A stretch of DNA of 64,000 nt, from assembly GCA_016188985.1 (NCBI GenBank), contig JACPGM010000081.1, forward strand, positions 1-64,000, given 5' to 3'. The position numbers were made by a program, and so were the translations under genes. The notes under the pieces were generated by a model. The model saw nothing but the letters and a program-made list of their open reading frames with translations, ran no database searches and was not told the origin of the DNA. This document shows positions 9,959-17,540 of this stretch, one piece after another (position 1 is the stretch's first letter; every line of letters starts with the position of its first letter). Origin of the DNA: Lentisphaerota bacterium. GTDB lineage: Bacteria; Verrucomicrobiota; Kiritimatiellia; JAAZAB01.

Positions 9959-10273
9959 ATGGCAGTTAAAATCAGATGCCGTAAGACCGGGGCCAACAAC
10001 GATCCGTGTTTCCGGATCGTCGCCACCGACAGCCGCGCGCCCCGCGATGGCAAGAGTCTGGAAATCCTGGGCTGGTACGATCCCAAAAAAACCAAGGCCA
10101 ACTTCCACCTGGAGCTCGAGCGTATTCAGGCCTGGCAAGGCAAGGGCGCCATTATTTCGGAAACGGTTCGCAGCCTGATCAAAAAAGCCCGCACCGTTCC
10201 CATGGCGGCGCCGGCGCCAACCACGACCTCCGCCACGCCTGAGGCTACTCCCGAGAAGACGGCCAGGGCCTGA
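9959..10273 (+). CDS. rpsP: 30S ribosomal protein S16
   Basis: MAVKIRCRKTGANNDPCFRIVATDSRAPRDGKSLEILGWYDPKK. Confidence 0.95.
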   Translation: MAVKIRCRKTGANNDPCFRIVATDSRAPRDGKSLEILGWYDPKKTKANFHLELERIQAWQGKGAIISETVRSLIKKARTVPMAAPAPTTTSATPEATPEKTARA

Positions 10274-10277
10274 GCGC

Positions 10278-10508
10278 ATGAAAGAATTTATTGTCTACAT
10301 CCTGAAGGGACTGGTTAATTATCCCGAGCAAATTGTAGTGGCCGAAATTTTCGGCCGGCAGACGGCCATCCTGGAAGTGCGCTGTCATCCCGAAGACATG
10401 GGCCGGATCATCGGCAAGAACGGCAAGACCATCGGCGCCCTGCGCGTGCTCCTGACCAGCCTGGCGGCCAAGCAAAAGCGCCGCACCATCCTCGAAGTCG
10501 TCGAGTAA
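10278..10508 (+). CDS. khpA: KH-domain RNA-binding protein (YlqC/KhpA family)
   Basis: MKEFIVYILKGLVNYPEQIVVAEIF...VRCHPEDMGRIIGKNGKTIGALRVLLTSLAAKQ. Confidence 0.9.
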   Translation: MKEFIVYILKGLVNYPEQIVVAEIFGRQTAILEVRCHPEDMGRIIGKNGKTIGALRVLLTSLAAKQKRRTILEVVE

Positions 10509-10587
10509 AGTACGGAAGGCAAGCCACTCTGCTAAAGGCCATGTGAGGCAAGGCGCAGGATTAATGCCTCAGCCATCTTAAAGGGGC

Positions 10588-10795
10588 AAGAGGTAGGGCG
10601 CGTTCGTCCAGCCTTCGTAGCCAGTAGGCTTACTACGGCGGAGTAGGCCCGAACGCGCCTGCCTGCGCCGAAGCGGCTTCGGTAGGCAGGCCGCGGACCG
10701 TCGTCGCGCCGTAGCGGCGCTTTGCCGCGTCGCGAAGGCGGACGCCCCGGCGGTGCGTCCCTACCCTCACACGACCACCACATAACTGGACCTTC
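10588..10795. repeat. Family D repeat, copy 3, between khpA and trmD
   Basis: GGTAGGGCGCGTTCGTCCAGCCTTCGTAGCCAGTAGGC... nearly identical to copy 1. Confidence 0.9.
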
Positions 10796-10815
10796 CGCGC
10801 AGGAAAGTTATTCCC

Positions 10816-11562
10816 ATGGGAACCACATTGCAGGTTGATATCATTACCATCTTCCCTTCCATGGTGCGGGGATTCCTGGAAGAAAGCATCATGAAGCGCG
10901 CCGCCGAGCGCGGGGCCGTTACCTTCCGGGTAATTAACCTGCGCGATTTTACCGGCGACCGCCACCAGAGCGTGGATGACCGCCCTTACGGCGGTGGGCC
11001 GGGCATGGTTATGAAGCCGGAACCGTTCTTCAAGGCCGTGGAAGCGGCACGCGGCGTGGCGCGTGACGCGCCACGGGTAATCCTCATGTCGCCCCAAGGA
11101 CGTCCCTTCAGCCAGGCCTTGGCGGCCGAGCTTGCCCGCGCGCAGCATCTGATCTTTCTTTGCGGCCATTATGAGGGCGTGGACGAGCGCGTGGCCCAAG
11201 CCGCGGCCACTGATGAAATTTCAATTGGCGACTACGTGCTGACCAACGGCACCCTGGCGGCCGCCGTGGTGATTGACGCCGTGGTGCGGCTCCTGCCCGA
11301 TGTCCTGGGCGCCAAGGACGCTACCGCGGAAGAGTCGTTCCAGGACAACCGCCTGGAATACCCGCAATACACCCGCCCCGAAAATTTCCGGGGCTTGCGC
11401 GTACCGGATATTTTACTGACCGGCGACCACGCGGCCATCGCCCACTGGCGCTCAGAGCAGTCCCGCCAACGCACCCGCGCGCGGCGACCGGACTTGCTGA
11501 TCCAGCCTGAGGCGGATCCCTGGCCTGGCTCGGGCAGGCTGCCTTCGTCAGAAAAGTCTTGA
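10816..11562 (+). CDS. trmD: tRNA (guanine-N1-)-methyltransferase
   Basis: VDIITIFPSMVRGFLEESIMKRA; DDRPYGGGPGMVMKPEP; CGHYEGVDERV; SIGDYVLTNG. Confidence 0.97.
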   Translation: MGTTLQVDIITIFPSMVRGFLEESIMKRAAERGAVTFRVINLRDFTGDRHQSVDDRPYGGGPGMVMKPEPFFKAVEAARGVARDAPRVILMSPQGRPFSQALAAELARAQHLIFLCGHYEGVDERVAQAAATDEISIGDYVLTNGTLAAAVVIDAVVRLLPDVLGAKDATAEESFQDNRLEYPQYTRPENFRGLRVPDILLTGDHAAIAHWRSEQSRQRTRARRPDLLIQPEADPWPGSGRLPSSEKS

Positions 11563-11647
11563 CGGGCCAACGCTTAGGCCTACAATCGCTCGCCAAACCG
11601 CTGAAAAGTTTTTGGGCAAACGATCGCCCCAAGGTTTTTGCACGCTA

Positions 11648-12001
11648 ATGAGCACGAGCATACTGAAAGCAATTGACCTGGAAAACCGCAAGAAGGAGCC
11701 CTTGGCTGGCTTTGCGGTCGGCGACAGCGTCAAGGTCCTGATAAAAATCAAGGAAGGCGATAAGGAACGCCTGCAGGCTTTTGCCGGCACGGTGATTGCC
11801 CGCAAGGGTTCCGGCGCTACGGAAACCTTTACCGTCCGCCAGATTTGTTTCGGCGAAGGGGTCGAACGTGTTTTCCCGCTGCACTCGCCGAACTTAGCCG
11901 GCCTTGAGGTGGAAGACCGCGTGAAAAGGAAGCGGGCCAAATTGTATTATCTGCGGAAGCGCACTGGCAAAACGGCCAATCTGGAAACGCAGCCGGCTTA
12001 A
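11648..12001 (+). CDS. rplS: 50S ribosomal protein L19
   Basis: VGDSVKVLIKIKEGDKERLQAFAGTVIARKGSGATETFTVRQICFGEGVERVFPLHSPNLAGLEV; start ATG 11648. Confidence 0.96.
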   Translation: MSTSILKAIDLENRKKEPLAGFAVGDSVKVLIKIKEGDKERLQAFAGTVIARKGSGATETFTVRQICFGEGVERVFPLHSPNLAGLEVEDRVKRKRAKLYYLRKRTGKTANLETQPA

Positions 12002-12019
12002 TACCTTGGCAGAGAGAGC

Positions 12020-12736
12020 ATGGAGGAAAACGCAGGCTTGCTGCAATTCGAACGCTTAGCGTGGGCCCGCGGCTGCCGGCGCGTGGCCGGCGTGGACGAA
12101 GCCGGGCGCGGCCCCCTGGCCGGCCCGGTCGTGGCGGCCGCCGTCGTATTTGCCCAGGCTTTCATCGAGCAGGAAGAGCATCTCAGCTTTGCCGCGCTCA
12201 CCGATTCCAAGCAGCTTACCGAACGCCAGCGCGAGCGGTTCTTCGAACTGCTGGTTAAGTCTCCCGAAGTCGAAATCGGCGTTGGTTTCGGCGATGTGCC
12301 CGAAATTGACAAGCTCAACATCCTGGCCGCCACGCACCGCAGCATGCAACGGGCCTTGGCGCAACTGACCGCTCCCCCGGAGTATGCCCTGATTGATGGC
12401 CGGGCGGTGCCTGGTCTTCCCTGTCCTTCCCTGGCCATCATTAAAGGCGATTGCCGCAGCCTTTCGATCGCCGCCGCCAGCGTGATCGCCAAGGTGACAC
12501 GCGACCGCTTAATGACCAATCTCGACCGCGAGCATCCTGAATACGGGTTTGTGCGCCACAAAGGCTACGGCACGGCCGCGCATATCCAGGCCCTCCTGAA
12601 ATATGGCGCTATCTCCCAGCATCGCCGCTCGTTCCGGCCAGTGCGCGACATGGAGACCATCCGCGGCCGGCTGAATCCCGACCATGATCGGGACCGGTGC
12701 CATGTGGAAAATTTTAAACCTCCTGCTGTCCGCTAA
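12020..12736 (+). CDS. rnhB: Ribonuclease HII
   Basis: VAGVDEAGRGPLAGPVVAAAVVF; DSKQLTERQRERFFE; SVIAKVTRDRLM. Confidence 0.95.
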   Translation: MEENAGLLQFERLAWARGCRRVAGVDEAGRGPLAGPVVAAAVVFAQAFIEQEEHLSFAALTDSKQLTERQRERFFELLVKSPEVEIGVGFGDVPEIDKLNILAATHRSMQRALAQLTAPPEYALIDGRAVPGLPCPSLAIIKGDCRSLSIAAASVIAKVTRDRLMTNLDREHPEYGFVRHKGYGTAAHIQALLKYGAISQHRRSFRPVRDMETIRGRLNPDHDRDRCHVENFKPPAVR

Positions 12737-13130
12737 GGCCGCGGCCAAGCCTCCGACCGCGGGCCGCTGGGGCGAAGAGCAGGCCGAGCGCGCGTTGCGC
12801 AAGAAAGGCTACGCCATTCTCGGCCGCCGCGTCCGCATCGGCCGACGCGATGAATTGGACTTGGTGGCGCGGGACGGCGCCGTACTGGTGTTTATCGAAG
12901 TCAAGACCCGCAAAACCGAGACGTTCGGCCGGCCTGTGGCGGCAGTCAACCGCGCCAAGCGGCACTACCTTGCGCGCGCCGCCGTGCGCTATCTCAAACG
13001 CCTGCATCCGGCGCCTCGCGCGTTCCGTTTCGATGTTGTCGAAGTAATCGGCGCGGCCGGCGCGGGCGCGCCGCTGGTCCGCCACATTGAAAATGCCTTT
13101 CCCCTGGACCGCTGTTACCGCGTTCCATGA
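12702..13130 (+). CDS. yraN: YraN/UPF0102 family endonuclease-like protein
   Basis: GRWGEEQAERALRKKGYAILGRRVRIGRRDELDLVARDGAVLVFIEVKTRK; adjacent to rnhB. Confidence 0.9.
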   Translation: MWKILNLLLSAKAAAKPPTAGRWGEEQAERALRKKGYAILGRRVRIGRRDELDLVARDGAVLVFIEVKTRKTETFGRPVAAVNRAKRHYLARAAVRYLKRLHPAPRAFRFDVVEVIGAAGAGAPLVRHIENAFPLDRCYRVP

Positions 13131-13301
13131 AGCCAAAGTCTTGAGTGCTTGACGCTTAGTTGGTAGCCGCGCCCGTGAGGGCGTGGACTCTTCCGGCGGC
13201 CACGGCGTTCCCTCCTGAGGCGGGTCCGCCTGTGGCGGAACCGCCGCGGCTACCTGTTCTCGTGTTCCGTGAAGCAAAAGCCTTGAGCGCTTGACGCTAA
13301 G
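13120..13301. repeat. ~40-bp imperfect direct repeat (13120-13159 / 13261-13301) flanking a family B hairpin (13162-13254)
   Basis: GCGTTCCATGAAGCCAAAGTCTTGAGTGCTTGACGCTTAG vs GTGTTCCGTGAAGCAAAAGCCTTGAGCGCTTGACGCTAAG. Confidence 0.85.
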
Positions 13302-13376
13302 CCGCCGCTGTGCGATATTCCCGGCACTGAACCGTAACTGCGCAACCCGACGAACAATAAGACAAAGTGGAAAACC

Positions 13377-13847
13377 ATGCAATTCGATGACGCCCAGAAA
13401 GATGCCGTTCGGCGCTGGGTAGCCGAAGGTTGCAGCCTGGCCGATATCCAGAAGCGCTTGAGTAACGAATTCAAACTCTCCGTAACCTTCCTGGACTTGC
13501 GCTTTATGATCCTGGATCTCGGCCTGAAGATTAAGGAACAGGCTAAGACAACCAGTCCAGGACTGGCGCTGGGCAACAATCCAACGGCACGGACGGCCCA
13601 GGCCGCGGAGGGTTTTGAACCGGAAACCGCCGGTGGCGTTTCCGTCACGCTCGACCGCGTCATGAAACCCGGCGCGGTGGTGAGCGGCACGGTTCGGTTC
13701 AGCGACGGTGTTTCGGCTTCCTGGCTGCTGGACCAGCTTGGCCGCCTGGCGCTGGACGCGCGCAAGCCGAATTACCGGCCCAGCCCGCAGGACCTGGAAG
13801 CCTTTCAGAGCGAGCTGCGCAACCTTCTGCAAAGCCGCGGATTCTGA
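13377..13847 (+). CDS. Conserved hypothetical protein
   Basis: 156-aa ORF: MQFDDAQKDAVRRWVAEGCSLADIQKRLSNEFKLSVTFLDLRFMILDLGLKIKEQ; upstream of the next convergent genes. Confidence 0.6.
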   Translation: MQFDDAQKDAVRRWVAEGCSLADIQKRLSNEFKLSVTFLDLRFMILDLGLKIKEQAKTTSPGLALGNNPTARTAQAAEGFEPETAGGVSVTLDRVMKPGAVVSGTVRFSDGVSASWLLDQLGRLALDARKPNYRPSPQDLEAFQSELRNLLQSRGF

Positions 13848-13875
13848 GGTAACCCGGCGTTGCGCGCCGGGCTAT

Positions 13876-14034
13876 GATGTAGCACCCCTTTGGGGTGCGT
13901 TGTGAGCAGGCCAAAGGCCTGTAACATGATAGCCTGGGGCGCCTGCCTGCGCCGAAGCGGCTTCGGCAGGCAGGCAACCCCAGGACAAAACGTGTTGCCC
14001 AAAACCATCCCGCACCCTGTAGGGGTGCTACATC
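13876..14034. repeat. 159-bp element with 13-bp perfect terminal inverted repeats and nested palindromes
   Basis: GATGTAGCACCCC (13876-13888) and GGGGTGCTACATC (14022-14034); inner TGCCTGCGCCGAAGCGGCTTCGGCAGGCA hairpin. Confidence 0.8.
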
Positions 14035-14064
14035 TCCCCCAAGTTTTTTCCCTGGAATGTCATT

Positions 14065-14346
14065 TCAGTGGATCGAAGTGCGCAGATCGAGGAGCAGGTA
14101 GCGGGGATCACCCTCGATCAGAGCGCTCAGGCTGGACAAGCGTTCCTGCACTTGCTGCTGCTCGGCCGCGACGGTAACGAACGCCAATTCGGCTACCTGC
14201 CATAAATCCTGCTGGCCGACCTCGGCCACGCTCACGTTCATCCGGTTTAAAACGCGGTCCTTAAGGCTGCGCACCACCCGGCGCTTATCCTTAAGCGAGC
14301 GCGCCTCCGGAATGCTGATCCGCGCCTCTAACAATCCGATCACCAT
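14065..14346 (-). CDS. DUF503 (YlxP-like) family protein
   Basis: MVIGLLEARISIPEARSLKDKRRVVRSLKDRVLNRMNVSVAEVGQQDLWQVAELAFVTVA. Confidence 0.85.
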   Translation of the reverse strand: MVIGLLEARISIPEARSLKDKRRVVRSLKDRVLNRMNVSVAEVGQQDLWQVAELAFVTVAAEQQQVQERLSSLSALIEGDPRYLLLDLRTSIH

Positions 14347-14352
14347 ACGCCT

Positions 14353-15462
14353 TTATCCTCCGAACAACCGGTCCAGAAGCCAGGCGACATCAGCAGCGGT
14401 AATGGTCTTCGGATTGGCCTTGGTGGACCAGGCGCCGACCGTTTCCTGAATGATCGCGTCTTTTTCAATGAGCGCTTGGCCGCGGAAGGGCGAGGACATA
14501 TCAAGCGCAACAAGCAGATGCCGGATAAGCTCCAGCAGGTCCCGGCCCAGGGCTTGGCTGACCTGCGCGTATTTTGGGCCAACAACTTCCCGGTTCAATT
14601 CCACGGCATGCGGCAAGCACACGCCGCAGAGGTAGCCGTGGGGAACATGGTAGCGAACAGCCAGCGGATGGCAAATTCCGTGAACAATGCCCAAACGCGC
14701 CATGCAAAAGCTCAAGCCTCCCAGGTAACTGCCCAGCAAGAGCGGTTCAGCCGCCGCGCTCGCTCCGCGATAGAAGGCTTCCAGGTTGGCGCCAATCAGA
14801 CTGAGCGCTTGCAGTCCCAGGCAATCGCTCAACCAGGTGGCATGGCGGCTGGTAAAAGCTTCCCACGCCTGGGTAAAGGCATCCATGCCGGCATAAGCAA
14901 TTGTGCGCTGCGGGCAATGGGCCAAGAGGCCGGCATCCAGAATGACCAGGCGGGCCAGCAGGGCATCGTCGCGAATTGATTTTTTCTGGCGGGTGGCGTT
15001 ATTAGTCAAAACGGAGTTGACCGTCGCCTCGGAGCCGGTGCCGGCGGTGGTCGGCGCGGCCGCAAATACGATACCCGGTGTCTCAATGGCGGCGCCCTGG
15101 TGATAGGCCTGCGGCGGCTGCGCGGCATGAAACAAGCCCGCGCAGGCTTTGGCCAGGTCCAGCACGCTTCCGCCGCCGACCCCGGCAATAAAATCGGCCC
15201 GGTGTTTGCGCGCCGCGGCCAGGAGCGCGCTTAAGTCATCAAGGGTCGGCTCGCCACCGACGTGTTCCCAAGCGGCCATGATCAGGCCGCCGGGATTATT
15301 TTGAAGAATTATCGGCAACACCCCGTGGGCGGCCAATGAGCGCCCATGCACCAGCAACCCGCGCCGGCCGTAGCGCGCGCATTCCGCCAGGAGTTCCTTA
15401 ACCCGGCCGGCGCCCACCAGCGTCCGTTCCGGAAGCAAAAATTTCTCGGGCAGAACGCTCAT
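14353..15462 (-). CDS. Iron-containing alcohol dehydrogenase family protein
   Basis: FIAGVGGGSVLDLAKACAG; PTTAGTGSEATVNSVL; GIVHGICHPLAVRYHVPHGYLCGVCLPH. Confidence 0.9.
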   Translation of the reverse strand: MSVLPEKFLLPERTLVGAGRVKELLAECARYGRRGLLVHGRSLAAHGVLPIILQNNPGGLIMAAWEHVGGEPTLDDLSALLAAARKHRADFIAGVGGGSVLDLAKACAGLFHAAQPPQAYHQGAAIETPGIVFAAAPTTAGTGSEATVNSVLTNNATRQKKSIRDDALLARLVILDAGLLAHCPQRTIAYAGMDAFTQAWEAFTSRHATWLSDCLGLQALSLIGANLEAFYRGASAAAEPLLLGSYLGGLSFCMARLGIVHGICHPLAVRYHVPHGYLCGVCLPHAVELNREVVGPKYAQVSQALGRDLLELIRHLLVALDMSSPFRGQALIEKDAIIQETVGAWSTKANPKTITAADVAWLLDRLFGG

Positions 15463-15809
15463 GAGTACTGCATGATGATCGCGATCATTTCCAGCGGCTC
15501 GCCTCCGTTATTAATGACCGCGTGCTCCGCGCCTTTGCCCGTTAGAATCGCGTCGCCGGTTTGAACCGCTGCTTGAGTTTTGCCATCGTCAATCAGGCCC
15601 TGGCCGCGCAAGACCACAAAAAGCTCATCTTCGCCCTCATGTTTGTGCAAGCCGATGCTGGCCTGCGGCGGCAGGGTCAGACGCGCGCAAAGCCTGGTCC
15701 GGGCGGTGATTTCCTCCTTCTTGAAAAAATGCTGGATGGTCACATCGCCTGCGCCGCCGCGCATCTGGCTGCGCACTTCGGTTGGCATATCTGCAGCCTT
15801 GCGGATCAT
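15459..15809 (-). CDS. Cupin-domain protein
   Basis: IGLHKHEGEDELFVVLRGQGLIDDGKTQAAVQTGDAILTGKGAEHAVINNGGEPLEMIAII. Confidence 0.85.
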   Translation of the reverse strand: MIRKAADMPTEVRSQMRGGAGDVTIQHFFKKEEITARTRLCARLTLPPQASIGLHKHEGEDELFVVLRGQGLIDDGKTQAAVQTGDAILTGKGAEHAVINNGGEPLEMIAIIMQYS

Positions 15810-15907
15810 AGCGCTCCTTTCGTTTTATCCGCCTTCATCCCGATCTCCAAGCGATCGGGAACTCCGGCGGGACAGCCTTCGCGTCTCGCCAAGCTCGCCG
15901 CGAAGGC

Positions 15908-15984
15908 TGGTCGGGGCGGTGGGATTTGAACCCACGACCTTTTGGTCCCGAACCAAACGCGCTACCAAACTGCGCTACACCCCG
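15908..15984 (-). tRNA. tRNA-Pro (anticodon CGG), CCA encoded
   Basis: Reverse complement CGGGGTGTAGCGCAGTTTGGTAGCGCGTTTGGTTCGGGACCAAAAGGTCGTGGGTTCAAATCCCACCGCCCCGACCA; full cloverleaf. Confidence 0.95.
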
Positions 15985-16069
15985 AAAGCAGGAAAAGAGC
16001 ATACCGACTTGCCACCAGCAGTCAACTTACTTATTTGACGCACAGGGAGTAATCCGTCAGTCTCGCGGG

Positions 16070-16225
16070 GCAACTGGTAGGGCGTGTTCGTCCAGCCTTC
16101 GTAGCCAGTAGGCTTACTATGGCGGAGTAGGCCCGAACGCGCCGTTCACGGTGAACGTTCACGATGAACCACGGACGGCTCGGCGAGCCGTCCCTACCTT
16201 CACGCGATCACCTCGTAACTGACCA
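16070..16225. repeat. Family D repeat, copy 4 with an exchanged internal hairpin
   Basis: GGTAGGGCGTGTTCGTCCAGCCTTCGTAGCCAG...CCGAACGCGCC then GTTCACGGTGAACGTTCACGATGAACCAC then GGACGGCTCGGCGAGCCGTCC. Confidence 0.85.
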
Positions 16226-16292
16226 ATTACGATTCCAGGCAAATATTTCTGTTAAAAATCAACCGGGCGGGATATGCTTTCACCGGACTAAA

Positions 16293-16485
16293 GCGGGCTG
16301 TGCCCGCACCCCATTATCCAACACAATATCCAATATTCAACAAGGAATATCCAATAGCCAAGTTAAGAGAATCGCAGACAACGTGTAAGGGGTGTTTTTG
16401 TTTCCTTTTTTCATTATTGGTTATTGAGTGTTGGATATTGGATATTCTTATTCAAAGATCCACGCAAAAACGTGTATCTTTACGG
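16293..16485. repeat. Composite element: GCGGGCTGTGCCCGCA + TTGGATATT-type hairpin + ACGCAAAAACGTGTATCTTTACGG
   Basis: Same two end modules, same order and spacing, recur inverted at 26692-26881 with a different core. Confidence 0.8.
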
Positions 16486-16512
16486 GAAAGGGTCTAAGGA
16501 GCAAGGCTGGCG

Positions 16513-17370
16513 ATGTGTTATTTTGTTGCAACCTTGATATTGTTCGTCGTCGCCGCCTTGCGCCTGCCGGCGCAGACCAGCGTGTTTCCCAGGCTGGCGC
16601 CACGCGAAATTGTTGCCGCTCCAGCGGCGCAGCCTGGGCAGGCGTTGGTCATCAGCCTGGGCCGGGGAGAACTCATGAGATTCGTCTGGATCGCTCCGCT
16701 CAAGATCTGGGTCAGTCAGTTTGAAGTTACCAACGCTCAGTACCGTCGCTTCGACCTGGGCCATGAAAGCAAGACTTACTACGGGCATTTGCTCAACGAG
16801 CCCGAGCAGCCCGTGGTCTGGGTTTCCTGGGAAGACGCCAACAACTATTGCCAATGGCTGACCAGGACTTTCGGCCGCCATGACGAAGCACGCTCAAGCG
16901 CCCAGGCGCGTCAGATTCCGCGCAACCATCACTTCCGCCTGCCGTTGGAAAAAGAATGGCAAACCTTCGCCGGTTGCGGCGATGGCCGGCAATACCCTTG
17001 GGGCAACACCTGGCCGCCGCCGAACACGTTCAACTATCGCGGCCAGGAAGGCGTGCGGCTCCTTTACCGGCTGTTTCAGCGCGAAAGTTTTATCCGCGGA
17101 CGCCGCGATGAGTTCATGGTCACGTGTCCGGTCAAGCAAAGCGGGACCAACGCCTGGGGCCTTTGCGGCGTGGGCGGCAACGTGTGGGAATGGTGCCAGG
17201 ACTGGTTTGACAAGGAGCAAATCACCCGCTCCTTGCGCGGGGCAAGCTGGAATAACGACGAGCCCGACCTCATTGCCATCACCAACCGCAGCGACGCCTA
17301 CCCCGCGCGGCGCAATGCCATGATCGGCTTCCGGGTGGTCGTCGCCCCAATAAATCCACAAGGGCTATAG
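16513..17370 (+). CDS. SUMF1/formylglycine-generating-enzyme-fold protein, secreted
   Basis: Signal-like N-terminus; FEVTNAQYRRFDLGHESKTYY...PVVWVSWEDANNYCQWL...YPWGNTWPPPNTFN...GVGGNVWEWCQDWF...SLRGASWNN. Confidence 0.9.
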   Translation: MCYFVATLILFVVAALRLPAQTSVFPRLAPREIVAAPAAQPGQALVISLGRGELMRFVWIAPLKIWVSQFEVTNAQYRRFDLGHESKTYYGHLLNEPEQPVVWVSWEDANNYCQWLTRTFGRHDEARSSAQARQIPRNHHFRLPLEKEWQTFAGCGDGRQYPWGNTWPPPNTFNYRGQEGVRLLYRLFQRESFIRGRRDEFMVTCPVKQSGTNAWGLCGVGGNVWEWCQDWFDKEQITRSLRGASWNNDEPDLIAITNRSDAYPARRNAMIGFRVVVAPINPQGL

Positions 17371-17395
17371 CCACACTTTATAAAGTGTGGCTATA
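17366..17395. terminator. 30-bp perfect palindrome after SUMF1 gene (possible terminator; CCACRCTTTNNAAAGYGTGG family)
   Basis: TATAGCCACACTTTATAAAGTGTGGCTATA. Confidence 0.6.
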
Positions 17396-17540
17396 ACTGA
17401 AAATCCGGATTGGCCCCTGCTCGACCACACTGACGCGAATATTCAATGGCTTCTGACGATCATGACAGTAGCTTCCTGGCGATTGACGTCAGCAAACATG
17501 ATATTCCATTCCTTAGCGCGGTTTCCAGCGGGGAAAAAAA

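Noticed and set aside
12714-13832. 372-aa - strand ORF
   Set aside because: Antisense to yraN and the 13377 gene and spans a repeat region
16317-16430. ATCCAAC ... GTTGGAT pair resembling integron R''/R' boxes
   Set aside because: Arises trivially from the TTGGATATT inverted repeat; no cassette organisation around it
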